Positions 20,592 to 30,213 of a stretch of 64,000 nucleotides of DNA are shown here, piece after piece. The notes below the pieces were generated by a model. That model had not been told where the DNA came from. It saw only the letters and a list, made by a program, of their open reading frames with translations, and made no database searches. The stretch is from JAJCYL01 sp963664285. GTDB lineage: Bacteria; Bacteroidota; Bacteroidia; Cytophagales; Cyclobacteriaceae. A program made the translations under genes and the position numbers. The stretch lies in the NCBI GenBank assembly GCA_963664285.2, contig CAXXNX010000056.1, positions 28,491-92,490 of the forward strand, in the 5' to 3' direction. Each line of letters begins with the position of its first letter. Position 1 is the first letter of the stretch.

Positions 20592-20622
20592 CAATAGTAT
20601 AGCGCCCGTTTCTACTAAACAA
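20592..20622 (-). promoter_or_regulatory. candidate rrn promoter (Bacteroidota type)
   Basis: On the minus strand TTG is followed after 20 nt by TACTATTG, close to the Bacteroidota TTG-N19/20-TAnnTTTG pattern, about 220 bases upstream of the 16S 5' end. It is the best match seen in the leader, but no measurement supports it. Confidence 0.4.
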
Positions 20623-20750
20623 CCATAGCGCTTAAAGTTTTTTAATATTTCTTTGGCAACGAAAACCTGGCTCTCGCATCAATAATATTTGGACCCATTG
20701 ACCATATTTTTTCGTGAAAAAATTAATTTTGACATTCGCGATACTCCTAT

Positions 20751-22406
20751 ATGCTTAAAAGTCTCGAAATACTGAACTATGCTCTTATCGATCATCTTGA
20801 AATGGCGCCATCTGCCTACCTCAATATGATCACTGGTGAGACGGGCGCTGGCAAATCTATCATGCTTGGAGCTGTGGGCCTACTGATGGGCAACAGGGCG
20901 GACACCAAAATCCTTTTAAGTGAGAAAAAAAAATGCATTGTAGAAGGAATATTTGATATCGCAAACTACGGACAGCTCAAAAATATTTTTGAGCAGGAAG
21001 ATATAGAGTACGATCCTCTGTCCATTATACGCAGGGAAATCAGTCCAACAGGGAAATCAAGGGCTTTTGTTAATGATCAGCCAGTCACATTGGATATTTT
21101 GAAAAAAATCGGACCTAGATTGATCGACATCCATTCCCAACATGAGACACTACAGTTAGGCTCTAATCATTTTCAACTCTATTTGATAGATCTTTTTGCA
21201 GAAACACAAGATCTCAAAAATAATTATGAGCAATCCTATGACCGGTTCGTCTCATTAAAGCAAGAATATGAAGAACTTCAATTAGGTGCCGCCAACCTTA
21301 CTAAAGATCACGATTATAATTCATTCCTGCTCAATGAGTTATTAGAGGTTCAATTGGAAACTACAAACCAGGAAGAGCTTGAAAAGGAGTTGAATACTTT
21401 GGAAAATGCTGAGGAAATCAAATCTCACTTGAATGAGGTCTTAAATGGCCTTGACAGATCTGACTTCAGTGTAATAAATATTTTCAACCAAACCCAAAGC
21501 CCTCTTAACAAACTATCAGAGATTTCTGAAGAATTCGAGAAACTAAAATACAGACTACAATCCTGCTACGTAGAATTAAAAGATATTATCAATGAACTTC
21601 AGGCAAAGGAGGATCTCATTGAACATAACCCTCAAAAAATCGAAGAATTACAAGGCAAACTAAGCCATATTTACAGGCTGCAACAGAAACATCAGGTTGA
21701 TTCTGTTGAGGCTCTAACTAAAATAAAGGAAGACCTTGAATTAAAAGTTAATAAATCGTCGAATATCGATGAAGATTTGAACAGATATCGCTCTGATGTC
21801 GAAGAGGCTAATAAGGATTTAAACGAAAAGGGAGAGAAACTCAGTCACGCACGGGTAGCCATATTCAAGGTCCTTGAAAAGCGTATCACCGAGCTATTGG
21901 CCGAAGTAGGTATCAAGGAAGCTTCAATCTCAATAAATATTGAAAGAAAAGCGCCGACCAAAACAGGCCTTGACCACATTGATATTTTATTCAGCGCCAG
22001 TAAAGGCATTCCTCCGCAGGAGATAAAACATGTGGCATCAGGAGGTGAGTTCTCGAGACTAATGTTCTGTTTGAAATACTTGCTAGCACATAAAACAAAG
22101 TTGCCTACTATTATTTTTGACGAAATTGACATCGGTGTATCAGGAGAAATTGCAATAAAAATGGTGCGTATGATGAAAAAGATGGCTGACAATCACCAAA
22201 TTATTTCTATCAGTCATTTGCCTCAATTCGCTGCCCAGGGCGATGCTCATTATTACGTATACAAAGACAGTTCGGAAAAACGTGCCGTGAGCAAAATCAA
22301 AAAATTGGAAGGAGACGAACGTATTTTGGAGATAGCCAAAATGATCGGAGGAGACGAGCCCAGCAATACGGCTGTTGTAAATGCGAGAGAATTAATGAGT
22401 AACTAA
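20751..22406 (+). CDS. recN: DNA repair protein RecN
   Basis: SMC-like ATPase for double-strand break repair: N-terminal Walker A GETGAGKSIMLGA near residue 30, long central coiled coil (about 150-380), then the ABC signature ASGGEFSRLMFCLKYLL and Walker B TIIFDEIDIGVSGE, ending with SISHLPQFAAQGDAHYYV. The 551-residue length is normal. It is divergent from the rrn operon and convergent with the PAP2 gene, with a 4-base overlap at the ends. Confidence 0.95.
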   Translation: MLKSLEILNYALIDHLEMAPSAYLNMITGETGAGKSIMLGAVGLLMGNRADTKILLSEKKKCIVEGIFDIANYGQLKNIFEQEDIEYDPLSIIRREISPTGKSRAFVNDQPVTLDILKKIGPRLIDIHSQHETLQLGSNHFQLYLIDLFAETQDLKNNYEQSYDRFVSLKQEYEELQLGAANLTKDHDYNSFLLNELLEVQLETTNQEELEKELNTLENAEEIKSHLNEVLNGLDRSDFSVINIFNQTQSPLNKLSEISEEFEKLKYRLQSCYVELKDIINELQAKEDLIEHNPQKIEELQGKLSHIYRLQQKHQVDSVEALTKIKEDLELKVNKSSNIDEDLNRYRSDVEEANKDLNEKGEKLSHARVAIFKVLEKRITELLAEVGIKEASISINIERKAPTKTGLDHIDILFSASKGIPPQEIKHVASGGEFSRLMFCLKYLLAHKTKLPTIIFDEIDIGVSGEIAIKMVRMMKKMADNHQIISISHLPQFAAQGDAHYYVYKDSSEKRAVSKIKKLEGDERILEIAKMIGGDEPSNTAVVNARELMSN

Positions 22407-23341
22407 ATCGAGTTTGCCCACCTTTCAATCCAGTTTTTCAGCCTGGTCTTGAGCAGGATTTTCTCAAAGAAAAGAATGCCAACAACTGCTACAATAATTC
22501 CAAGAATTACATCGATTACGTAATGGTGATTAGTGTAAACAGCGGCAAACCAAATTCCGACCATAACTATCCCAAAAAAATAGTTAACCCAGCCCATTTT
22601 ATTCTTTAAACTATAGGCAAATGTGACCACCGGGTACGCACTATGCATCGATGGAATGGCCGCAAATACATTCGAAGCCCTGGTATACAAATATTCAAAC
22701 CAAGTTACGCCGAAATATTCATCAAATCGCTTAAGCCCGGCGACTTCACCAGGTATGTCAAAATTCTCGGTATAACCATACATATCAACATACCACGGCG
22801 CTGCTGCAGGATAGAGATAGTAAATAATCCAGCCGATAAAATTGACCACCAGAAAAGCCAGTGTGAATTGAAATAGAACGACCCTGTTGGTAAAAGTCAG
22901 ATATGAAGCCAATAAAACTGGTACCGGTATCCAGCATAAATAAAACAATCCCGCAATTACATCTAAAAAAGGATGTGTATTTTGTTGAAAATATCCACTG
23001 GGTGTTAAAATTTCATTTCCATATGAAATGCCAAAGAGTTCCTTTTCCAGAATAAACGGCTCGGAAATATGTACAGGATTATATTCATAGTTTGGAAATG
23101 CTTTATGCGAGTCATAAAGTAAAGTATAAATGACAAAGATTGATAAACCCAAAACATATCTACGACTTAAAGGATGAGCGTAGTAACCACTAAGAAGAAT
23201 AAAATAAAAGGCGTAATGGTCCGGTCTCAGACCAATGGTCAGTGCGAACCAGGTGAAATATAATATTGACAATAAACAGGTAACTACTAACGACCGCTTG
23301 TCAAATCTCTGAAATGAATTCTGCTTAATATTTTCGATCAT
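22403..23341 (-). CDS. PAP2-superfamily, AUR1-like inositol phosphosphingolipid synthase candidate
   Basis: An integral membrane protein of 312 residues with about seven to eight hydrophobic segments and the lipid-phosphatase/phosphotransferase active site of the PAP2_3/AUR1 group: YLYPAAAPW, AAIPSMHSAYPVV (first catalytic His) and NHHYVIDVILG (second His and Asp). AUR1-type enzymes transfer phosphoinositol from phosphatidylinositol to ceramide. It is divergent from a five-gene set for ceramide and inositol phosphate (23480-28894), which supports this role. A simple PAP2 phosphatase is the alternative; substrate is not proven by sequence. Confidence 0.72.
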   Translation of the reverse strand: MIENIKQNSFQRFDKRSLVVTCLLSILYFTWFALTIGLRPDHYAFYFILLSGYYAHPLSRRYVLGLSIFVIYTLLYDSHKAFPNYEYNPVHISEPFILEKELFGISYGNEILTPSGYFQQNTHPFLDVIAGLFYLCWIPVPVLLASYLTFTNRVVLFQFTLAFLVVNFIGWIIYYLYPAAAPWYVDMYGYTENFDIPGEVAGLKRFDEYFGVTWFEYLYTRASNVFAAIPSMHSAYPVVTFAYSLKNKMGWVNYFFGIVMVGIWFAAVYTNHHYVIDVILGIIVAVVGILFFEKILLKTRLKNWIERWANSI

Positions 23342-23479
23342 TGATTTTTAAAAGAGGCCGCAAAATATGATTCTACTTACGTTAACTAATAGCCTATTGT
23401 TAAAGAAAAATGCAAAAAGGTGATTTAAGAAACCAATTCTTTTATAATTGCGTTCCTTATCCCCGAATGAATTTATAAA

Positions 23480-24598
23480 ATGGTAGAAATCAAGAAAGTC
23501 GATACTAAAAATTATTTAAAGAAGTTTATCGACTTCCCCCATGATCTTTACGCAAATGACCCTAATTATGTCCCAGAACTCTTTCGCTCCCAAAAGGATC
23601 TTTTGAGCAAAAGAAATCCATTTTATAAACACTCGAAGGCGGATTTATTTCTTGGTTATAAAGACAACCAGATCGTAGGACGTATCGCCGCCATTAGAAA
23701 TAATAACTATATAGACTATACCGGCAACGAAATTGGGTTTTTCGGATTTCTGGAATTCACTGATGATCAGGAGGTTTCTAAAGCACTACTTAGTCATGTA
23801 TGTGATTGGGTAAAACAGGAAGGCCTTAAAGGTATCATGGGTCCTGAAAATTACTCTACCAATGAAACTTGTGGCACATTAATCTCCGGTTTTGATTCTC
23901 CTCCCATGATCATGATGCCGTATAACCAATCATATTATCCCGAGCATTTAGAAAAGTATGGCTTTTCAAAAGCGATGGACCTATTCGCTTATCGGTTTAC
24001 ACCGGATGGGTTTACGGAAAGGCTGAAGAGAATGGCACTATTGATTGAAGAGCGACTAAAAAGACAAGGAATTACGATAAGAAAATTTGATTTAAAGAAC
24101 TTTAAAGAAGAAATCTCCAAAATAAAAAGTGTTTACAACTCTGCCTGGGAAAAAAACTGGGGATTTGTTCCAATGACGGACGAAGAGTTTGCTCACTCAG
24201 CGAAAGATCTTAAGCAAATTGTGGACCCTGACTTGCTTTTAATTGCCGAACAAGACGGAAGACCAATTGGCTTTTCCCTCACCCTTCCTAATTTCAACGA
24301 AATTTTCATTAAGATTAAAAGGGGCCGCCTTCTTCCTTTCGGGATTTTCAAAATTCATTTTGGTAAAAAGAAAATCAAAGGAGCCCGGATCATCACCCTT
24401 GGTATAATTGATAGGTATCGCAAGATGGGAATTGATGCTTATTTCTATTATAAAGTGTATAAAGAAGGCATCGGAAAGGGTATGAATGTCGGAGAATCTT
24501 CATGGATTTTGGAAAATAATGAAATGATGAACCGGGCTGTCATCAACGTCAACGGTGCACTTTATAAGAAGTACAGACTATATAAGCTCGATTTTTAG
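23480..24598 (+). CDS. GNAT-fold protein, candidate bacterial ceramide synthase
   Basis: The 372-residue protein begins with a segment typical of the long GNAT-like family: FPHDLYANDPNYVPELFRSQKDLL and NPFYKHSKADLFLGYKDNQIVGRIAAI. The known bacterial N-acyltransferase that makes ceramide in Caulobacter (bCerS) belongs to this general type. A second GNAT-like half follows (LLIAEQDGRPIGFSLTLPN, RYRKMGIDAYFYY). It lies directly upstream of spt and a cerR-like gene, matching the next step after keto-sphinganine reduction. The family link and context support the assignment; catalytic activity is inferred. Confidence 0.65.
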   Translation: MVEIKKVDTKNYLKKFIDFPHDLYANDPNYVPELFRSQKDLLSKRNPFYKHSKADLFLGYKDNQIVGRIAAIRNNNYIDYTGNEIGFFGFLEFTDDQEVSKALLSHVCDWVKQEGLKGIMGPENYSTNETCGTLISGFDSPPMIMMPYNQSYYPEHLEKYGFSKAMDLFAYRFTPDGFTERLKRMALLIEERLKRQGITIRKFDLKNFKEEISKIKSVYNSAWEKNWGFVPMTDEEFAHSAKDLKQIVDPDLLLIAEQDGRPIGFSLTLPNFNEIFIKIKRGRLLPFGIFKIHFGKKKIKGARIITLGIIDRYRKMGIDAYFYYKVYKEGIGKGMNVGESSWILENNEMMNRAVINVNGALYKKYRLYKLDF

Positions 24599-24785
24599 TC
24601 CCACTAACGGTTTCAATTTTTTAAATTATTGAATTTTTTGAGATATTTGCGGCTTGTTTGGAGCATTACCCGTATACGATGATTTAGGTATTAATAATCT
24701 GTTTCCATTAAGTGAAATTTTTCTGATATTCCTTTTAGGGGGGGGTACCTAAAAATTTTGCCTTTAACTAGAATAAGCGTTTCCA

Positions 24786-26015
24786 ATGAGTTTATTAAAA
24801 GCCAGAGCTTCCCAATACACCAGAGCTATTGAAACTCGCAAGGCCGGAATCTATCCTTTCTTCCGCGTAATCCAATCAGATCAAGACACCAAGGTCTGCA
24901 TGAATGGAAAGGAAGTTTTAATGTTCGGATCAAACAGCTACTTAGGACTGACTATACATCCAAAAGTGAAAGAAGCTGCCAGAAAAGCGCTTGAGAAATA
25001 TGGTACGGGCTGTGCAGGTTCACGGTTTTTAAATGGAACACTTGATCTTCATATTCAACTTGAAGAACAATTGGCTGACTTCTGCGGTAAGGAGGCGGCA
25101 CTTGTTTTTAGTACTGGTTTTCAGACGAACCTTGGCGTGATAGCAACAATGACGGGCAGAAATGACGTCATTCTCATAGATGAACTTGATCATGCCTCAA
25201 TTATTGATGGCAGTCGACTATCACTGTCAAGAGTGTTGAAATTCCGCCACAATAACATGGAATCACTCGAGAGGCAACTATCAAATATAGACCACGAATG
25301 TGTCAAACTGATCGTTGTGGATGGCATCTTCAGTATGGAGGGTGATATCGTAAAACTTCCAAAGTTGGTAGAACTCTCAAAGAAATATGATACAAACATC
25401 GTTGTAGATGACGCTCATGCTATTGGTGTTTTAGGAGATAAAGGAGCTGGCACGGCGGCTCATTTCGGACTTACAGATGACGTTGACTTTATTGTCGGAA
25501 CATTTAGTAAGTCATTAGCTTCTTTGGGAGGTTTCGTGGCTGCTGACTGGGAAATGATTGAGTACCTCAAGCATCATGCAAGATCACTGATATTTAGCGC
25601 CAGTATTCCACCTGCGTCTGCAGCAAGTGCATTAGCAGCTCTTGAGATAATGAAGAGCGAACCGGAGCGGCTTAAAAAGTTGTGGGAAAATGCTAACCAT
25701 GCAATGGATGCCTTGAGAAGTATGGATTTCGATATCGGAGATGCTGAATCTCCAATTATTCCTGTTTATATCCGTGACGATTTGACTACTTTCAAAGTCA
25801 CTCAATTTTTACTTGATGAGGGTGTCTTTGTCAATCCCGTTATATCACCTGCGGTGAAAAGTGATTGCTCATTGATAAGGTTCTCATTAATGGCTACTCA
25901 TACAACTGAACAAATTGATTTTGCTATTGATAAAATTGATAAAGCAAGAAAATTGTTCGGTTTCCCTATTGAGCCGATTGAGATTCCCGTGAATGGGAAT
26001 GGCCGTTTGAGCTAA
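24786..26015 (+). CDS. spt: serine palmitoyltransferase
   Basis: PLP enzyme of the alpha-oxoamine synthase family joining L-serine with a fatty acyl-CoA/ACP to give 3-ketosphinganine, the first step of sphingolipid synthesis. Visible motifs: NSYLGLTIHPKVKEAA, GTGCAGSRFLNGTLDLH, DELDHASIIDG, VDDAHAIGVLG (PLP-binding Asp and His) and GTFSKSLASLGG with the Schiff-base Lys. The 409-residue length is typical. AOS relatives such as KBL and BioF share these motifs, but the neighbouring cerR-like and inositol genes favour SPT. Confidence 0.88.
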   Translation: MSLLKARASQYTRAIETRKAGIYPFFRVIQSDQDTKVCMNGKEVLMFGSNSYLGLTIHPKVKEAARKALEKYGTGCAGSRFLNGTLDLHIQLEEQLADFCGKEAALVFSTGFQTNLGVIATMTGRNDVILIDELDHASIIDGSRLSLSRVLKFRHNNMESLERQLSNIDHECVKLIVVDGIFSMEGDIVKLPKLVELSKKYDTNIVVDDAHAIGVLGDKGAGTAAHFGLTDDVDFIVGTFSKSLASLGGFVAADWEMIEYLKHHARSLIFSASIPPASAASALAALEIMKSEPERLKKLWENANHAMDALRSMDFDIGDAESPIIPVYIRDDLTTFKVTQFLLDEGVFVNPVISPAVKSDCSLIRFSLMATHTTEQIDFAIDKIDKARKLFGFPIEPIEIPVNGNGRLS

Positions 26016-26074
26016 TACTCGAACTTCATTCAGTCATCAACTATTTAATTTCCATTGCGTAGGGATTTACGTTT

Positions 26075-27082
26075 ATGAAAAAGTTGTTAATCACCGGTGC
26101 AAGCGGTTTTATTGGTGGTTTTACAGTAGAAAAAGCTTTGGAGAAAGGTTTCGATGTTTTTGCTGTTATCCGCAGGACAAGTAGTAAGAAATATCTGACT
26201 GATCCCCGTATCAATTTTATCGAATTGAGTTTGGCTGATGCCGACGTATTGACTTCGGAACTTTCGTCATTGAAAAAAGAGCATGGGCAATTTGACTTTG
26301 TGATCCACAATGCAGGTATTACAAAGGCCAACCTGAATTCAGAATATTACCTGGTTAATACTGAGATTACCAAAAGATTCATTGACAGCTTAATTAGCTC
26401 TAAATTTATTAGTAATAAGTTCATGTTCATCAGTAGCTTGGCAGCCGTAGGACCTGGTAGAGAAGACCCACATGAAACTATCAAAATTGATCAGAGTCCG
26501 AATCCTGTTACATCGTATGGTAAGAGCAAATTAGAAGCAGAAAAATATCTACAGGCAACAAGTGATTTGCCATACATAATTCTAAGACCTACCGCTGTTT
26601 TTGGTCCAAGAGATACAGAATTTTTAACACTTTTTAGTTTGGTTAGTAAGCGATTGGAATTTTATATCGGCACAGATCGGCAAAGACTCTCATTTATATA
26701 TGTTAAAGACCTTGTAGATCTTTTATTCGGAGCCTTGGAGTCGGAGGAGACTAACAAAACTTATTATATCAGCGATGGCAAGAATTATTTTATCAAAGAA
26801 TTTGTCGAAGCAATCAAAAGTTCAATGGCGAAAAAAACTCTGAAAGTTCTTGTCCCCGTGGTACTGGTATCAGCTATTGCTTTTATTCTCGAAAAGACTT
26901 TAAGGGTATTTGGGAAAGTTCCTGCCCTTAATTCTGAAAAAATGGCCGAGCTTACAAGTTCCAATTGGACTTGCGACATGACACCTTACTTCAAAGATAT
27001 TTCAATAAAACCCAAATATGACCTTCGGTCAGCGGTAAATGAAACCGTTAAATGGTACAAAAAAGAAAATTGGATTAAATAA
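26075..27082 (+). CDS. cerR: NAD-dependent epimerase-fold protein, likely 3-ketosphinganine reductase (CerR type)
   Basis: Extended SDR protein of 335 residues: N-terminal ITGASGFIGGF dinucleotide motif, HNAGITKANLN, catalytic SSLAAVGPG...TSYGKSKLEAEKYL (Ser, YxxxK) and ILRPTAVFGPRDTEFL. Bacterial ketosphinganine reductases (CerR of Caulobacter and its Bacteroides counterpart) are of this epimerase-like type and not of the classical short SDR. It sits 60 bases after spt and 17 bases before the inositol-phosphate synthase gene, which strongly suggests one operon. Confidence 0.72.
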   Translation: MKKLLITGASGFIGGFTVEKALEKGFDVFAVIRRTSSKKYLTDPRINFIELSLADADVLTSELSSLKKEHGQFDFVIHNAGITKANLNSEYYLVNTEITKRFIDSLISSKFISNKFMFISSLAAVGPGREDPHETIKIDQSPNPVTSYGKSKLEAEKYLQATSDLPYIILRPTAVFGPRDTEFLTLFSLVSKRLEFYIGTDRQRLSFIYVKDLVDLLFGALESEETNKTYYISDGKNYFIKEFVEAIKSSMAKKTLKVLVPVVLVSAIAFILEKTLRVFGKVPALNSEKMAELTSSNWTCDMTPYFKDISIKPKYDLRSAVNETVKWYKKENWIK

Positions 27083-27099
27083 TAAACTGAAAACAACAC

Positions 27100-28413
27100 A
27101 TGTCAAATATGCAAATTGAAAATGCTAGTGGAAAGCTAGGAATATTAACTCCTGGAATGGGAGCGGTTGCCACGACTTTTATGGCTGGAGTTTTGGCCGT
27201 AAAAAAGGGCATTGCTTCTCCTATCGGGTCGCTTTCTCAGATGGGCACTATTAGATTAGGTAAGCGTACTAAAAATAGAAACCCACTAGTCAAAGAATTT
27301 GTGCCCATTGCAGGATTGGATGACATCGTTTTCGGTGGCTGGGATATTTTCCCAGACAATGCCTATGAGGCAGCGATGCATGCCCAAGTGCTTGAGAAAG
27401 AATTATTGAATCAAATCAAAGAAGACCTTGAACAAATCAAACCAATGAAGGCTGTATTTGACAAAAACTATGTCAAGAAATTGGATGGGACTCATGTGAA
27501 AGAGGGCACCGTCAAAATGGATTTGGCGGAAGCGGTAATGAAAGACATCGAAGATTTTAAGAATATTAATGGATGCGACCGTGTGGTTATGGTGTGGTGC
27601 GGATCAACCGAGATCTATATCCGGGAGTCTGAGGTTCATTCTACTATTGAAAAACTGGAAGAGGGTCTAAGAAATAACCATGAAGACATCGCCCCCAGTA
27701 TGATCTATGCTTATGCGGCAATTAAAATGGGAGTTCCCTATGCTAATGGTGCACCTAACTTGTCATGCGATGTGCCAGCACTAGTAGAATTGTCAAAACA
27801 GACTGGCACTCCTATTGCAGGCAAGGATTTCAAGACTGGTCAGACCTTGATGAAGACCATTCTTGCACCGGGATTCAAAGCCCGAAGCCTTGGAATAAAC
27901 GGTTGGTTTTCTACTAATATCCTGGGTAACAGAGACGGAGAAGTTTTGGATGATCCGGATAATTTTAAAACCAAAGAAGTTTCCAAGCTTGGAGTTTTGG
28001 AGCAGATACTTCAACCCGATAAGAATCCCGAATTATATAAAGATCTCTACCATAAAGTGAGAATCAATTACTACCCACCTCGAGGTGATAACAAGGAAGG
28101 ATGGGATAATATCGATATCTTCGGCTGGCTTGGTTACAAAATGCAGATCAAAGTAGATTTCCTCTGTAAGGATTCCATTTTAGCTGCCCCTCTAGTTTTA
28201 GACCTGGCATTATTCCTTGATCTAGCCAAGAGAGCGGGAATGAAAGGCATCCAGGAATGGCTATCATTTTATTTGAAATCACCCCAAACGTTACCCGGTC
28301 TGCCTCCACAACATGACCTTTTCGTTCAATTAAAGAAACTAGAGAATACGTTGAGATACATGATGGGAGAAGAACTCATCACTGACCTGGGATTGGACTA
28401 TTACGAGGACTGA
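27100..28413 (+). CDS. ino1: myo-inositol-1-phosphate synthase
   Basis: The 437-residue enzyme makes inositol 3-phosphate from glucose 6-phosphate. It has the NAD-binding motif LTPGMGAVATTFMAGV near residue 18, VMVWCGSTEIYI, YANGAPNLSCDVPALVEL, the active-site segment GTPIAGKDFKTGQTLMKTILAPGFKAR (excerpt, catalytic Lys residues) and NGWFSTNILGNRDGEVLDDP. Placement between the cerR-like gene and a PgpA-like phosphatase matches inositol-lipid clusters known in Bacteroides. Confidence 0.9.
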   Translation: MSNMQIENASGKLGILTPGMGAVATTFMAGVLAVKKGIASPIGSLSQMGTIRLGKRTKNRNPLVKEFVPIAGLDDIVFGGWDIFPDNAYEAAMHAQVLEKELLNQIKEDLEQIKPMKAVFDKNYVKKLDGTHVKEGTVKMDLAEAVMKDIEDFKNINGCDRVVMVWCGSTEIYIRESEVHSTIEKLEEGLRNNHEDIAPSMIYAYAAIKMGVPYANGAPNLSCDVPALVELSKQTGTPIAGKDFKTGQTLMKTILAPGFKARSLGINGWFSTNILGNRDGEVLDDPDNFKTKEVSKLGVLEQILQPDKNPELYKDLYHKVRINYYPPRGDNKEGWDNIDIFGWLGYKMQIKVDFLCKDSILAAPLVLDLALFLDLAKRAGMKGIQEWLSFYLKSPQTLPGLPPQHDLFVQLKKLENTLRYMMGEELITDLGLDYYED

Positions 28414-28420
28414 TACGCTA

Positions 28421-28894
28421 ATGATAGGCTTCTATCGCTTTCTTGCTACGGGTTTTGGTTCAGGCTATTCACCGGTAGCCCCTGGAACCGTAGGAGCTTT
28501 GATGGGACTTTTGCTATTATATGGTTGGCAGTCAATCACTCCGGTTGGTTATTTTACAGAGCACAACTTCCTGCCTCTCATTGTAATGACCATAATTTTC
28601 AACATGGTAGGCGTTTATGTTACCAATAAAGTTGAAAAAGACTGGGGGCCAGATCCGTCCAGGGTGGTTATTGACGAGATAGTAGGTATGTGGATCACTG
28701 TTTTGTGGATTCCACCAACGTTAATCAATTGGGGAATAGGATTCGTAATTTTCAGGTTTTTTGATATCGTCAAACCTTTCGGAATCCGACGACTTGAGTC
28801 TATCAAAGGCGGTTGGGGTGTTATGTTAGATGACGTATTAGCTGGAGTTTATGCTAATCTGGTACTTCAGGTAATTATTAGATTACCTACCTGA
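28421..28894 (+). CDS. pgpA: PgpA-family phosphatase (candidate phosphatidylinositol-phosphate phosphatase)
   Basis: A 157-residue membrane phosphatase with the PgpA motifs GSGYSPVAPGTVGALMG, VIDEIVGMW and FRFFDIVKPFGIRRLE, and three to four hydrophobic helices. The family removes phosphate from phosphatidylglycerophosphate. In Bacteroides inositol-lipid loci a PgpA-like protein next to the inositol-phosphate synthase dephosphorylates phosphatidylinositol phosphate. The 7-base gap after ino1 suggests the same here. The CDP-alcohol phosphatidyltransferase that would complete the route is not in the window. Confidence 0.8.
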   Translation: MIGFYRFLATGFGSGYSPVAPGTVGALMGLLLLYGWQSITPVGYFTEHNFLPLIVMTIIFNMVGVYVTNKVEKDWGPDPSRVVIDEIVGMWITVLWIPPTLINWGIGFVIFRFFDIVKPFGIRRLESIKGGWGVMLDDVLAGVYANLVLQVIIRLPT

Positions 28895-28971
28895 CACTAA
28901 TGACACCTACCGATAAATCTCCCAATCAGAAAAAACCCTCCGTACTTGTATCGTTTTTCCGCTACAATCTA

Positions 28972-30213
28972 GTATATAGTTTCCTATATAGTATATCAAT
29001 AATAAAAGTTCTATCTTAGCAGTTGGACCAAAAATAGTGAACCCTATGCCATTTGAGAGTAAAAGAGCGAAAATATCATTTACGACAAAGGAACAGCAAA
29101 CATTGGAGGTTATAAGTAAATCACAGGTTGAGGCCAAATCACGGGTTGAAAGGGCGAAAATGCTTCTTGGTTATTGGAAAGGGCAAAGCATCAATTCGAT
29201 AGCAAAACAACTTGGCACGAATCGGCCAAAGGTTGAAAGGACTGTTGATAGGGCAATAGGATACGGTATACTGACCTCTCTGAACGACCTTCCCAGAAAA
29301 GGGGCAACCCCAAAGATCACCAATGAGGCCAGGGCATGGTTTTTATCGATAGCTTGCACAAAACCAAAAGACTTGGGCATGGCCTCAGAATTTTGGACCT
29401 ATAATGCATTGGCCAAGTATGTAAGGGGCAATTGCAAACAGGCGGGCCATCTTTCATTAGGCGAAATACAGAAAGGGACCGTTTCAAAGATACTGTCGAA
29501 AAGTGATGTAAAGCCCCACAAACTATCTTATTACCTAGAAAAGAAAGACCCTGACTTTGACCGAAAGATGTCCCAGGTATTGCATGTTTATAAAGAAGTG
29601 GCACTTTACAAAGCTAACAAACCGGAAGGATCAATGATTGCCATCTTATCCTACGATGAAAAACCTGGAATGCAGGCGATAGAAAATACCGCCACTGACC
29701 TAAGCCCCATAGCAGGCAAGCACCCAAATTGGGGCAGGGACCATGAATATAAAAGACACGGTACAGTTTCGTTGTTGGCATCAATCGACTTGATTACCGG
29801 CAAGATATATGCACGGGTCGAGGATAGGCATAGAAGTAGGGAATTTGTGGAATATTTGAAAGGGCTTGATGAACTCTACCCAGTCAGCTTTAAGATCAAG
29901 ATAATCTTAGATAATCATTCGGCCCATATTTCAAAAGAGACAAAAGCATTCCTGAAAACAGTGCCTAATAGGTTTGAATTTGTATTTACACCTGTACATG
30001 CTTCCTGGCTAAATCTTATTGAAGTCTTCTTTAGCAAAATGACCAGGAGCTTTTTAAGGGGGATCCGTGTAAAATCAAAGAAAGAGCTCAAAGACCGGAT
30101 ATTGAAATACATTAATGAAATCAATGAAATGCCAACAATCTTTAAATGGAAGTGGAAAATGGAAGATTTAACTATCGCGTAATCATTGATATGTTAATTA
30201 AGAAACTTAATAC
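28972..30213 (+). mobile_element. IS630-family element in gtrA
   Basis: A 1242-bp element flanked by the TA dinucleotide (28970-28971 and 30214-30215), as expected for IS630/Tc1. Terminal repeats are imperfect: GTATATAGTTTCCTATATAG against GTATTAAGTTTCTTAATTAA. It carries one transposase gene in the same direction as the interrupted gtrA. Confidence 0.92.
29037..30182 (+). CDS. IS630-family transposase
   Basis: A 381-residue DDE transposase: N-terminal winged HTH (GQSINSIAKQLGTNRPKVERTVDRA), catalytic ILSYDEKPGMQ (Asp), IILDNHSAHISKE (Asp) and HASWLNLIEVFFSKM (Glu). It is full length and within an element with intact ends and TA flanks, so the IS may be active. Confidence 0.93.
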   Translation: MNPMPFESKRAKISFTTKEQQTLEVISKSQVEAKSRVERAKMLLGYWKGQSINSIAKQLGTNRPKVERTVDRAIGYGILTSLNDLPRKGATPKITNEARAWFLSIACTKPKDLGMASEFWTYNALAKYVRGNCKQAGHLSLGEIQKGTVSKILSKSDVKPHKLSYYLEKKDPDFDRKMSQVLHVYKEVALYKANKPEGSMIAILSYDEKPGMQAIENTATDLSPIAGKHPNWGRDHEYKRHGTVSLLASIDLITGKIYARVEDRHRSREFVEYLKGLDELYPVSFKIKIILDNHSAHISKETKAFLKTVPNRFEFVFTPVHASWLNLIEVFFSKMTRSFLRGIRVKSKKELKDRILKYINEINEMPTIFKWKWKMEDLTIA

